Shown here in pieces: positions 35,095 through 43,350 of a stretch of DNA of 64,000 bases. Source of the stretch: Nonomuraea dietziae (GTDB lineage: Bacteria; Actinomycetota; Actinomycetes; Streptosporangiales; Streptosporangiaceae); contig NZ_JACIBV010000001.1 in NCBI RefSeq assembly GCF_014195505.1, positions 6,944,001 through 7,008,000 of the forward strand, read 5' to 3'. Under the pieces are notes generated by a model. That model saw only the letters and a list, made by a program, of their open reading frames with translations, had not been told where the DNA came from and searched no databases. The number at the start of each line of letters is the position of its first letter. Within the stretch, counting starts at the first letter, position 1. The translations under genes and the position numbers were made by a program.

Positions 35095-35673
35095 TCAGAT
35101 CACCCCCTGCAGGAGGCCGCCCGGCAGGGTGACGCCGAGGCCCCTGACGAAGGCCACGTAGGTGACCACGCCGAGGACCACGGCCACGATCGCGGCCTTG
35201 ACCTTGTTGTCGGCGCCCAGGGTGACGGACAGGCCGAAGAAGAGCAGCGAGGAGGCGACGATCCAGCCGAGGGTGGTGAGCAGCGCGGTGAAGGCCAGGA
35301 AGACGCCGCTGACCAGGCCGACACTCCTCCAGTCCGCGGGGGCGTCGGCGTCGATGTCCTCGCTCTCCTCGGGGTCGCCCCTGCCGCCGCGCAGGACGTC
35401 GAGGGTGTAGAAGGCGCCGATGACGATGAGGGCGCTCCCGACCAGGATCGGGAAGAACCTCGGGCCGAGGCCGAGCGCCGAGCTGGCGGCGCTGACGTCG
35501 AGAGTGCCGACGATGACGAGCACGCCCAGGACGAAGACGACCAGGGAGAGGCCGAGCTCGGGCCGCCACCAGGCGTGCCGCTTCGCCTCTCCTGGGCTGC
35601 CCGCGGACGGGCCGCCTGCGGGTGGAGGGACGGCGCCGCCGGGAGCGGCGCCGTCATCGTACGGCGAGGACAT
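35095..35673 (-). CDS. tctB: Tripartite tricarboxylate transporter, small permease TctB
   Basis: The protein has 192 residues. A Pro/Gly-rich cytosolic N-terminus of about 40 residues precedes four membrane helices (LGLSLVVFVLGVLVIVGTLD, PRFFPILVGSALIVIGAFYTL and two more after residue 110), matching the TctB fold. The start MSSPYDDG overlaps the tctC stop (ATGA), and its stop touches the tctA start. The long N-terminal extension seen in the open frame comes from reading through tctC. Confidence 0.88.
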   Translation of the reverse strand: MSSPYDDGAAPGGAVPPPAGGPSAGSPGEAKRHAWWRPELGLSLVVFVLGVLVIVGTLDVSAASSALGLGPRFFPILVGSALIVIGAFYTLDVLRGGRGDPEESEDIDADAPADWRSVGLVSGVFLAFTALLTTLGWIVASSLLFFGLSVTLGADNKVKAAIVAVVLGVVTYVAFVRGLGVTLPGGLLQGVI

Positions 35674-36647
35674 CAGGAAACGAGCCCCATCTCGGCGATG
35701 ACCGCCTTGACGCGCGCCTGCTCGGCGTTCAGGTAGTCGGTGAACTGCTGGCCGGTCTGGAAGGCGTCGATCCAGCCGTTCTTGGCCACCGCGTCCTTCC
35801 ACGCCTGCGAGTCGTGCATCTTGGTCACCAGGTCGGTCAGCGACTTCTTGTCGGCGTCGCTCAGCCCGCCGGGCGCGACGAACCCGCGCCAGTTGGCCAG
35901 CTCGACGTTGAGGCCGCCCTCCTTCAGCGTGGGCGCGTCCACCGAGTCGATGCGGGAGGGCGAGGAGACGCCCAGCGCCCGCAGCTTGCCGGACTTCACG
36001 TGCTCGGCGAACTCGCCGACGCCCGAGACGCCGATGGTGACCTTGTTGCCGAGCAGCGCGTTGAGCGCCTCTCCGCCACCCGAGTGGGCGATGTAGTTGA
36101 CCTGCTTGGGGTCGACGCCGCCTGCCTTGGCCATCAGCCCGGCCAGGATGTGGTCGGTGCCTCCGGCAGAGCCGCCCGCGACCGACACCTTGGCGGGGTC
36201 GGCCTTCCACGCCGCGACCAGGTCGGCCAGCGTCTTCAGCGGCGAGTCGGCGGGCACGACGACGATCTCGTACTCCTCGGTCAGCTTGGCGATGGGCGTG
36301 GTGTCCGCCAGCGTGACCTTGGACTTGTTCTGCTCGATCGCGCCGACCATGACCAGGCCCATGGTCATGAGCATGTTGCCGTTGCCCTTCTCACCCGCGA
36401 GCTGGGCCAGGCCGATCGTGCCGCCGGCGCCGGGCACGTTGAAGACCTCGACCTTGCGCTGTGGGTCGACGGACTTGAGCGCCTGCTCGGCCGTACGGGA
36501 GGTCTGGTCCCAGCCGCCGCCGACCGCCGCGGGCGCCATGATGCGCAGCGCGCTTGTTCCGCCACTGCCGCCCGTGCCCTGGTCGCCGCAGCCGGTCAGG
36601 GCCGCGATGGAGAGGGCGGCAATTGTGGCAAGTATGCGGAGTTGCAT
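35673..36647 (-). CDS. tctC: Tripartite tricarboxylate transporter substrate-binding protein TctC (Bug family)
   Basis: This 324-residue extracytoplasmic binding lipoprotein has the signal MQLRILATIAALSIAALTGC, with lipobox LTGC and lipidated Cys20. The mature part has Bug-family motifs (GGGWDQTSRTAEQAL, NVPGAGGTIGLAQLAG, PADSPLKTLADLV, YIAHSGGGEALNALLG). The ligand is unknown, but a carboxylate is expected. GGAG lies 6 bp before the ATG. It is the first gene of the tct operon and is divergent from the two-component genes that probably control it. Confidence 0.93.
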   Translation of the reverse strand: MQLRILATIAALSIAALTGCGDQGTGGSGGTSALRIMAPAAVGGGWDQTSRTAEQALKSVDPQRKVEVFNVPGAGGTIGLAQLAGEKGNGNMLMTMGLVMVGAIEQNKSKVTLADTTPIAKLTEEYEIVVVPADSPLKTLADLVAAWKADPAKVSVAGGSAGGTDHILAGLMAKAGGVDPKQVNYIAHSGGGEALNALLGNKVTIGVSGVGEFAEHVKSGKLRALGVSSPSRIDSVDAPTLKEGGLNVELANWRGFVAPGGLSDADKKSLTDLVTKMHDSQAWKDAVAKNGWIDAFQTGQQFTDYLNAEQARVKAVIAEMGLVS

Positions 36648-36718
36648 GATCACTCCAAAGCGGGGGGTCACAATCTCGAATACTGGATGGTGAAACGGAC
36701 ATCCCCCCACGTCGAGTG

Positions 36719-36740
36719 TTTACGCGTTTGCCGTCGTAAA
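36719..36740. promoter_or_regulatory. Inverted repeat in the tctC / sensor kinase divergent region
   Basis: TTTACG-N10-CGTAAA spans 36719-36740. A CATATT at 36744-36749 may be the -10 of the kinase gene, which would put the repeat in the -35 and spacer zone. A second small palindrome, GGTCGCGACC, lies at 36750-36759. The 136-bp divergent region is where the response regulator would be expected to act. Assignment to that regulator is inference. Confidence 0.5.
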
Positions 36741-36783
36741 GGTCATATTGGTCGCGACCCCCGCGTGACCTCCTGATGCTTCC

Positions 36784-38325
36784 ATGGGCCGTGTGAGACT
36801 CGGCACGCAACTCTTCGTGCTGCAGATGGTGATCGTCGTCCTCGCCGTCAGCGGCACCGCTGTCGTGTGGGCCCAGCACACCCGCACCCAGCTCGATTCG
36901 CAGTACCAGCAGCGGGCGCTGGCGATCGCCGAGGCGGTGGCGGGGATGCCTCAGGTGCGCGCCGCCTTCGCCGTCCAGGATCCGGCCGCTCTCCTGCAGC
37001 CCATCGCGGCGGGCGTGCAGCTGGAGACCGGCGCCGACTACGTGGTGATCGCCAACAGGGAGCAGAAGCGCTACGCCCACCCCAATCCCTCGCTCATCGG
37101 CAAGCGGCTGTCCACCGACGGCTCGAAGGTGTTGCTGACGGGGCAGAAGTGGGTCGGCGTGCAGACGGGGACGATCGGCACCACCGTCAGGGGCAAGGCG
37201 CCGATCTACGACGAGTACGGCACCGTCATCGGCCTCACCTCGGTCGGCGTGCTCGTGGAGAAGGTCGACGCCCAGGTGGGGGCGGTGCTGGCACCCCTGC
37301 TCTACACGGCGCTCGCCGTCCTGGTGGCGGGCTCGGCGGCGGCCGCGCTCATCGTGCGCAGGGTGCGCAGGCAGACCTTCGGCCTCGAGCCGGGAGAGAT
37401 CGCCAAACTGCTGGAGCAGCGCGAGGGCGTGCTGCACGGGGTCAAGGAGGGCCTGCTCGCCCTCGACATGGAGGGCAGGGTGACGCTGGTCAACGACGCC
37501 GCCCGCGAGCTGCTCGGCGGGGTCGGCGCCGACCTGACCGCGATGCCGGTCTCCGAGCGCATGCGCGACGTGCTGAGCGGGGCCGACCCCGGCGAGGACA
37601 GGATCGTTCTGCAGGGCGAGCGGGTGCTGGTGCTCAACCGCACCCCCGTGTCCGTGCGCGGGAAGCAGCGCGGCTGGGTGATCACCCTGCGCGACCGCAC
37701 CGAGCTGGTACGGCTGGCCCGCGAGCTCGACTCGGCCAGCTCCACCACCGAGGCGCTGCGCGCCCAGGCCCACGAGTTCGCCAACCGCATGCACACCGTG
37801 GTCGGCCTGCTGGAGCTGGGCGAGCACGACGCCGCGGTCAGCTTCATCACCAGGACCACCCGCAACACCTACGCGACAGGCATCCGCGACCGGGTCGCCG
37901 ACCCCACGCTGGCCGCGCTGCTGCTGGCCAAGTCGGCGGAGGCCGCCGAGCGCGGGGCGACCCTGGTGCTGTCCGACGACACGTGTGTTCCCGAGGGCGT
38001 GATCGACGACCCGCAGGACGCCGTGCTCGTGGTCGGCAACCTGGTCGCCAACGCCCTCGACGCGCTCGACGGCGCGCAGGGCACGATCGAGGTCTCGGTA
38101 CGCGCGACGGAGGAGGGGCTGAGCGTGCGGGTCGGCGACTCCGGCCCCGGCATCACCCCCGACCTGGTCGAAGAGGTGTTCAGGGAGGGGTTCACCACCA
38201 AGGCGGCGCACTCGGGGCCGCGCGGGCTCGGGCTGGCGCTCACCAGGCAGGCGTGCATGCGCAGGGGCGGCTGGGTGCGCGTCCACAACGCGGGGGGCGC
38301 CGTGTTCACGGCGTTGCTGCCATGA
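36784..38325 (+). CDS. CitA/DcuS-family sensor histidine kinase (TctE/DpiB-like)
   Basis: The protein has 513 residues. Helix 1 (about 9-30) and helix 2 (about 172-193) bracket an extracytoplasmic PAS/Cache sensor of about 140 residues with the NREQKRYAHPNPSLIGK motif typical of citrate and C4-dicarboxylate sensors. A cytosolic PAS (about 210-305) leads to the phosphoacceptor His330 in HEFANRMHTVVGL and an ATPase domain (GNLVANALDAL, DSGPGI, RGLGLAL). The ATG overlaps nothing upstream. The stop overlaps the response regulator start. It probably senses the carboxylate that TctC binds. Confidence 0.93.
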   Translation: MGRVRLGTQLFVLQMVIVVLAVSGTAVVWAQHTRTQLDSQYQQRALAIAEAVAGMPQVRAAFAVQDPAALLQPIAAGVQLETGADYVVIANREQKRYAHPNPSLIGKRLSTDGSKVLLTGQKWVGVQTGTIGTTVRGKAPIYDEYGTVIGLTSVGVLVEKVDAQVGAVLAPLLYTALAVLVAGSAAAALIVRRVRRQTFGLEPGEIAKLLEQREGVLHGVKEGLLALDMEGRVTLVNDAARELLGGVGADLTAMPVSERMRDVLSGADPGEDRIVLQGERVLVLNRTPVSVRGKQRGWVITLRDRTELVRLARELDSASSTTEALRAQAHEFANRMHTVVGLLELGEHDAAVSFITRTTRNTYATGIRDRVADPTLAALLLAKSAEAAERGATLVLSDDTCVPEGVIDDPQDAVLVVGNLVANALDALDGAQGTIEVSVRATEEGLSVRVGDSGPGITPDLVEEVFREGFTTKAAHSGPRGLGLALTRQACMRRGGWVRVHNAGGAVFTALLP

Positions 38326-38975
38326 CCTTCCGCGTGCTCGTCGTCGACGACGACTTCATGGTGGCCCGCATCCACAGCGGCTACGTGGCCAAGGTGCCGG
38401 GCTTCGAGGTCGTCGGCACCGCCCACACCGGCGCCGCCGCCCTGGAGGCGGTGGCCGAGCAGCGCCCCGATCTGGTGCTGCTCGACATCTACCTGCCTGA
38501 CATGTCGGGGCTCGAGGTGCTGAACAGGCTGCGCGGCGTGGACGTCCTCATGATCAGCGCGGCCCGCGACCTGCCCACGGTCAGGGAGGCCATGCGCGGC
38601 GGCGCGATCAGCTACCTGATCAAGCCCTTCACCGCCGCCGCGCTGGCCGAGCGGCTCACGCAGTACGCCGACACCCGCAGGCAGCTCACCACCATCGGTC
38701 CCGAGGTACGGCAGGACGACATCGACCGCCTCTTCGGCGTGGTCAGGGCGCCCCTGCCCAAGGGCCTGTCCTCGGCCACGTGCGCCCTCGTCGCCGACGC
38801 GCTGCGCCAGGCGGCCGGCGATCTCTCGGCCACCGAGGCCGCCACGCTGACCGGGCTGTCGCGGGTCAGCGCCCGCCGCTACCTCGAATACCTGTGCGCG
38901 GCCGGCCGGGCCGAGCTCAGGCCCAGGTACGGCACGACGGGCCGCCCCGAACACCGTTACCGCTGGATGTCCTGA
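38322..38975 (+). CDS. CitB/DcuR-family response regulator (TctD-like role)
   Basis: The protein has 217 residues. The receiver domain (1-120) has acidic DDD at 9-11, the phosphoacceptor Asp55 in LLDIYLPDMSG, and LIKPF. The C-terminal part (about 145-217) is a helix-turn-helix of the CitB type (LSATEAATLTGLSRVSARRYLEYL). ATG overlaps the kinase stop (ATGA), so the pair is translationally coupled. It most likely activates the divergent tctCBA operon and may bind the inverted repeat at 36719-36740. Confidence 0.92.
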   Translation: MTFRVLVVDDDFMVARIHSGYVAKVPGFEVVGTAHTGAAALEAVAEQRPDLVLLDIYLPDMSGLEVLNRLRGVDVLMISAARDLPTVREAMRGGAISYLIKPFTAAALAERLTQYADTRRQLTTIGPEVRQDDIDRLFGVVRAPLPKGLSSATCALVADALRQAAGDLSATEAATLTGLSRVSARRYLEYLCAAGRAELRPRYGTTGRPEHRYRWMS

Positions 38976-39049
38976 TTCAAGGTACATATCGCACCAGGAG
39001 TGCCTTACTGTTTCCTGTGGGAGAGCAGCGATGGGGAGGAGTTTGAGGC

Positions 39050-41038
39050 GTGGCGAACGCCCGACCGATCGATCCACCGACCGACCCGTTCGCCTCGGTG
39101 CCCACGCCACCTCCGGGTAACGGCAGGAAGCCCAGAATGGGCGGGCTGCCGCCTGGCGTCTCACCCGACATCTACGGCCCGGGAGCCCAGCGTGGGCCGG
39201 CCCCTGTCGGGCCCGGCGCACTGCCGCCCGTGGCGCACACGCCCCAGCCGTGGCCCATGAACGAGACGCAGCGCCACGACGCGCCGCCGCCTCCCCCTCC
39301 CGCCTTCGGCCACCAGGACGGGCCTTCGGAGCCGCCGCCCCCGCGGCAGCGGCAGGGACGCCGCCTGCTTCCCACGATCGCCGTCGTGCTGGGCGTGCTG
39401 GTGGTGCTGGCCTACGTCGTCCCCGCGGTGGTCATGTCGGGCTCCGTGCTGCGCGGCACCAAGGTCGGCGGCGTCGACATCGGCGGCCTCACCGTGACCG
39501 AGGCGGCCGACAGGCTCAGGGACGAACTGGCTCCCAAGGTCGAGCTGCCGCTCGCCGTCGAGGTGAACGGCCGCAAGGAGACCATCGAGTCCGACGAGGC
39601 GGGCGTCGAGCTCGACGTCGTCGGCACGATCGAGCAGGCGCCCAGCGGCTTCCCCAACCCCGTCGAGGTGTGGCGGGCGCTGACGGGCACGACCGAGATC
39701 GACCCGAAGGTCTCCGTGGAGTCCGCCCAGCTCGCCAGGACCGTCGAGACGCTGGCCGCCAAGGTCGACCAGAAGGCCAGAGAGGGACGCGTCGCCTTCA
39801 AGGGGACCCAGCCCGTCTCGGTGACCCCGCGCGACGGCGTCGTCCTCGACCAGGAGGCCGCGGTCAAGCTGATCAGCGAGGGCTTCCTCAAGTCGCGTGA
39901 GACCGTGTCCCTCCCCGTCAAGGTCGACCAGCCCAAGACCACGCCCGCCGCGGTCAAGGCGGCCGCCGCCACCGCCGCCGAGGCGGTGTCCGCGCCGATC
40001 ACCCTGACCAGGGACGGCAAGCAGGCGCAGATCCCCGTCGCCGTCATCGCCGCCAACCTCACCTTCGTCTCCGACGGAGAGGGCGGGCTCGAGCCCCGCT
40101 TCGACGCCAGGAAGGCGCTGAGCGGCATCGAGAGCCAGCTGATCGACGCCGCCCAGGCGCCGCGCGACGCCACCTACGACGTGGTCGGCGACAAGCTCAA
40201 GCTCATCTCCGCGCGCAAGGGCAAGGGCGTGGACGACAAGAGGCTCGCCACGGACGTGGCCAAGGCGCTGCAGTCGGGCGGCAGCCGTACGATCCCCGTG
40301 GAGCTGGCGGTCGTCGCGCCGCGGCTGACGGACAGCGAGCTGCGCCAGATGGGCATCAAGGAGAAGGTCGCCTCCTTCACCACCCAGCACCCCTGCTGCC
40401 AGAACAGGGTGACCAACATCCACCTGATGGCCGACGCGGTCGACGGCCACATCGTCAAGCCAGGAGAGACCTTCTCCATCAACGGCCTCGTGGGCGAGCG
40501 CACCGCCGCCAAGGGCTACCTGCCCGCCGGGCAGATCGTCGCGGGCAAGATGGAGGACGGCGTCGGCGGCGGCGTCTCACAGTTCGCGACCACGATGTAC
40601 AACGCGGCCTACTTCGGCGGATTCCAGGACGTCGAGCACCTGGCGCACATGTTCTGGATCTCCCGCTACCCCCCGGGACGCGAGGCCACGGTCTTCTGGC
40701 CCACGGTGGACCTGAAGTGGAAGAACGACTCCGAGTACGGCGTGCTGGTCAAGACCTCCTACACGGGCTCGTCGATCACCGTGACGCTGTGGAGCACCAA
40801 GCGCTACGACAAGGTCGAGTCGATCACGGGGCCGAAGAGGAACGTCGTGCCGGTGGTCCGTGAGCAGGACGACAGCCCCGACTGCAAGCCGACCGAGGGA
40901 CACGAGGGGTTCACGATCGACGTGACCCGCGTGATCACCGACGAGGGCGCGGAGGTCAGGCGGGAGAGGAAGACCACGACCTACCGCATGGAGAAGCTCA
41001 TCACCTGCGTGAAGCCGCCCTCCGACGACCTCGAGTAG
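39050..41038 (+). CDS. VanW family membrane protein with peptidoglycan-binding-like domains
   Basis: The protein has 662 residues. A Pro-rich cytosolic N-terminus (1-105) is followed by one membrane helix (LLPTIAVVLGVLVVLAYVVPAVV, about 105-128). The outer part holds two PG_binding_4-like domains (about 130-370, with GVDIGGLTVTEAADRLRD) and a VanW domain (about 420-570, with GETFSINGLVGERTAAKGY and GVGGGVSQFATTMYNAAYFGG). Such proteins are thought to act at the cell wall, and the name does not imply vancomycin resistance. The start is GTG at 39050, with AGGAG upstream. Its stop abuts the converging dehydrogenase stop with no gap. Confidence 0.9.
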   Translation: MANARPIDPPTDPFASVPTPPPGNGRKPRMGGLPPGVSPDIYGPGAQRGPAPVGPGALPPVAHTPQPWPMNETQRHDAPPPPPPAFGHQDGPSEPPPPRQRQGRRLLPTIAVVLGVLVVLAYVVPAVVMSGSVLRGTKVGGVDIGGLTVTEAADRLRDELAPKVELPLAVEVNGRKETIESDEAGVELDVVGTIEQAPSGFPNPVEVWRALTGTTEIDPKVSVESAQLARTVETLAAKVDQKAREGRVAFKGTQPVSVTPRDGVVLDQEAAVKLISEGFLKSRETVSLPVKVDQPKTTPAAVKAAAATAAEAVSAPITLTRDGKQAQIPVAVIAANLTFVSDGEGGLEPRFDARKALSGIESQLIDAAQAPRDATYDVVGDKLKLISARKGKGVDDKRLATDVAKALQSGGSRTIPVELAVVAPRLTDSELRQMGIKEKVASFTTQHPCCQNRVTNIHLMADAVDGHIVKPGETFSINGLVGERTAAKGYLPAGQIVAGKMEDGVGGGVSQFATTMYNAAYFGGFQDVEHLAHMFWISRYPPGREATVFWPTVDLKWKNDSEYGVLVKTSYTGSSITVTLWSTKRYDKVESITGPKRNVVPVVREQDDSPDCKPTEGHEGFTIDVTRVITDEGAEVRRERKTTTYRMEKLITCVKPPSDDLE

Positions 41039-42112
41039 TCAGCCGACGGGCACCGACATGATCCGGTCGTCGCCCTGACGGGCGTCGCCCCTGCCGTCCT
41101 TGTTGCTCGTGCCGACCCAGAGCGACCCGTCGGGGGCGAGGGTGACCGCGCGCAGCCTGCCGTGCTCCCCCTGGAGACGGTCGGCGGGACGGCCCGCCGA
41201 GCCGTCGGCGTCGAGCGGCACCTGCCACAGCCGCTCGCCCCGCAGCGCGCCCACCCACAGCGAGCCCTCCGCGTACGCCATGCCCGAGGGGGAGGCCTCC
41301 GAGGTGCTCCACGTGACGATCGGGTCGACGTAGCGGGAGTCGTCGCCGACGCCCTCCACCTCGGGCCAGCCGTAGTTGCCTCCGGGCTTGATGAGGTTGA
41401 CCTCGTCGAAGGAGTTGGCGCCGAACTCCGAGGCGTACAGCCGCCCGGAGGCGTCCCACGCCAGGCCCTGCACGTTGCGGTGACCGTAGCTGTGGACGAG
41501 GGAGCCGAAAGGGTTGCCAGGCGCGGGCGCGCCGTCGGTGGTCATCCTCAGGATCTTGCCCGCCAGCGAGTCGCGGTCCTGGGCCAGCCGACTCTCGCCG
41601 GTCTCGCCCGTCGTGGCGTAGAGGAAGCCGTCGGGGCCGAAGGCGAGCCTGCCGCCGTTGTGGATGCCGCCCTTCGGGATGCCCTCGACGATCACCTTCC
41701 TGTCCGAGAGCTTGTCACCGGACAGGCGGTAACGGACGATCCTGTTGTCCGAGGCGGCGGTGTAGTAGAGGAAGACCTGCTCACCCCGCACGGCCACGCC
41801 CATCAGGCCGCCCTCGCCGTCGGGCTCGACGCCTTCGACCTCCCCCAGCGAGGTGACCCGCCCCGCGGCCGTCACCCTCAGCAGCCTCGCGCTGTCGCGC
41901 TCGGTCACCAGCGCGTCGCCGCCCTCGGTGAAGGCGATCGCCCACGGCACCGACAACCCCTCGGCGACGGTGCGGGGACCACCCGGCGTGGTCGCGGGCC
42001 GAGCCGTGCCCGCGGGGTTCGCGCCACCACCGACCTCCGCGGGCGCCGCCGCGCACCCCACGGTCGCGACCACCATCATCATGATCACAAGCCAGACCCT
42101 CATGTGTCCCAT
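41039..42112 (-). CDS. PQQ-dependent sugar dehydrogenase-like (GSDH) exported protein
   Basis: The protein has 357 residues. The signal MGHMRVWLVIMMMVVATVGC ends in a TVGC lipobox-like site. The mature part is a six-bladed propeller of the glucose/sorbosone dehydrogenase family: GLSVPWAIAF, GIHNGGRLAFGPDGFLYATTGE, GHRNVQGLAWD, NYGWPEVEG. Known members oxidise aldoses with PQQ, but substrate and cofactor are unproven here and no PQQ synthesis genes are in the window. ATG 42112 has AGAGGG 6 bp upstream; ATG 42103 is an alternative. It is divergent from the 2-hydroxyacid dehydrogenase gene. Confidence 0.87.
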   Translation of the reverse strand: MGHMRVWLVIMMMVVATVGCAAAPAEVGGGANPAGTARPATTPGGPRTVAEGLSVPWAIAFTEGGDALVTERDSARLLRVTAAGRVTSLGEVEGVEPDGEGGLMGVAVRGEQVFLYYTAASDNRIVRYRLSGDKLSDRKVIVEGIPKGGIHNGGRLAFGPDGFLYATTGETGESRLAQDRDSLAGKILRMTTDGAPAPGNPFGSLVHSYGHRNVQGLAWDASGRLYASEFGANSFDEVNLIKPGGNYGWPEVEGVGDDSRYVDPIVTWSTSEASPSGMAYAEGSLWVGALRGERLWQVPLDADGSAGRPADRLQGEHGRLRAVTLAPDGSLWVGTSNKDGRGDARQGDDRIMSVPVG

Positions 42113-42128
42113 ACTGACCCTCTGCCCA

Positions 42129-42134
42129 TAAAGT
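42129..42134 (+). promoter_or_regulatory. -10 element of a probable leaderless transcript
   Basis: TAAAGT ends 7 nt before the ATG at 42142, and there is no Shine-Dalgarno sequence. The 29-bp gap to the divergent dehydrogenase gene must hold both promoters. Confidence 0.55.
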
Positions 42135-42141
42135 TCGGCGT

Positions 42142-43050
42142 ATGAAGATCTGGGTGCCCTCCGAGGCGGCTGCCGACGTGCTGACCGACCTGCCCGACGT
42201 CGAGTGCGTCGTCTACGACGGCAGGGGTCCTGCCCCCGACGGAGCCGACGAGGTCGAGGTGTGGATCCCGCCGCTGATCCCCGTTCCCGACATCCCCGGG
42301 TTGATGGCGGCGATGAAGCGGCTGAAGCTGGTGCAGACCGTGACCGCGGGCGTGGAGCCGTACCGGCCGCACCTGCCGCACGGAGTGACACTGTGCAACG
42401 CCCGCGGCGTGCACGACGCGGGAACCGCCGAGTGGGCGGTCGGCGCGATGATCGCGGTGCTGAGGGAGTTCCCCGGCTTCGTCGACGCCCAGCGCAGGGG
42501 GGAGTGGACCTACCACCACACCGGTGTGCTGGCCGACGCGAAGGTGCTGATCGTCGGGTACGGCTCCATCGGCGCCGCCCTCGAACGCAGGCTCGAGGGG
42601 TTCGAGGTCGAGGTGGTAAGGGTGGCCAGGACGGCTCGCGAGGGCGTCCACCCGATGGAGGAGCTCGAAGGACTGCTGCCCGAGGCCGACGTCGTGGTGC
42701 TGCTCGTGCCCGCCACCTCCGAGACGACGGGCATGGTCGACGCGGCCTTCCTGGCGAGGATGAAGGACGGCGCGCTGCTGGTCAACGCCGCCAGGGGCGC
42801 GGTGGTCGTCACCGACGCGCTGGTGGCCGAGCTCGACTCGGGACGGCTGCGCGCCGCCCTCGACGTGAGTGACCCCGAGCCGCTGCCCGAGGGACACCCG
42901 TTGTGGAACGCGCCAGGAGTGCTCATCACCCCGCACGTGGCAGGCAGCACGCCGGCCTCCACCCGCAGGTCACTGCGGCTGATCCGCTCCCAGCTGCTGC
43001 GCTATCTGGCCGGCGAGCCGCTGAACAACGTGATCACCGAGTCGTACTGA
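42142..43050 (+). CDS. D-isomer 2-hydroxyacid dehydrogenase family protein
   Basis: The protein has 302 residues. It contains the NAD(P)-binding motif G139-Y-G-S-I-G144, the catalytic Arg in VNAARGAV, an acidic catalytic position in DVSDPEPLPEGHPLW and His in ITPHVAGS. It reduces 2-keto acids or oxidises D-2-hydroxyacids. It is too short and too divergent to be called SerA, since the ACT and intervening domains are missing. The gene is monocistronic: its -10 is 7 nt before the ATG and a hairpin covers its stop codon. Confidence 0.9.
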   Translation: MKIWVPSEAAADVLTDLPDVECVVYDGRGPAPDGADEVEVWIPPLIPVPDIPGLMAAMKRLKLVQTVTAGVEPYRPHLPHGVTLCNARGVHDAGTAEWAVGAMIAVLREFPGFVDAQRRGEWTYHHTGVLADAKVLIVGYGSIGAALERRLEGFEVEVVRVARTAREGVHPMEELEGLLPEADVVVLLVPATSETTGMVDAAFLARMKDGALLVNAARGAVVVTDALVAELDSGRLRAALDVSDPEPLPEGHPLWNAPGVLITPHVAGSTPASTRRSLRLIRSQLLRYLAGEPLNNVITESY

Positions 43051-43093
43051 CGGGAAACGCGCAGGTGGGAGCGCCGCGCGTTTCCCGTCAGTA
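43045..43093 (+). terminator. Perfect 18-bp terminator stem overlapping the stop codon
   Basis: TACTGACGGGAAACGCGC (43045-43062) contains the last codon and TGA stop of the dehydrogenase gene and pairs perfectly with 43076-43093 across a 13-nt loop. A ribosome reaching the stop would melt the stem, so termination efficiency could depend on translation. Confidence 0.8.
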
Positions 43094-43294
43094 CGGACAA
43101 AGGGAATCCGGAACGTGTCTGCCCCGTGACCTTCGGTGCGTACGGTGGGCGTCATCGAGGAAACCACGACAGCAATCGCTGACCCGTTGTCAAGGAGATC
43201 TTCGAGTGAAGTGGTCCTCATGGTTATCAGATCGGTGACGACTCCCGGGTTGTCACCACCCGCGTACCCCGGAGCGCACACACTGGCGATGTGC

Positions 43295-43315
43295 GACTGC
43301 CGACCTCCGGCAGTC
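43295..43315 (+). promoter_or_regulatory. Hairpin in the leader of the PAS-GGDEF-EAL gene
   Basis: GACTGCCG (43295-43302) and CGGCAGTC (43308-43315) form an 8-bp stem with a 5-nt loop, 36 bp before the TTG start at 43351. The roughly 256-bp region between the upstream terminator and this gene holds no other convincing feature; no c-di-GMP riboswitch core was recognised. The role is unknown. Confidence 0.35.
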
Positions 43316-43350
43316 ACGTGAGCTGACTCGACACGGGATGGGCAACGACA

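Noticed and set aside
43136..43321. Small protein gene of 61 codons before the PAS-GGDEF-EAL gene
   Set aside because: There is no ribosome site, no family match and no coding-type third-position bias; it is more likely leader sequence.
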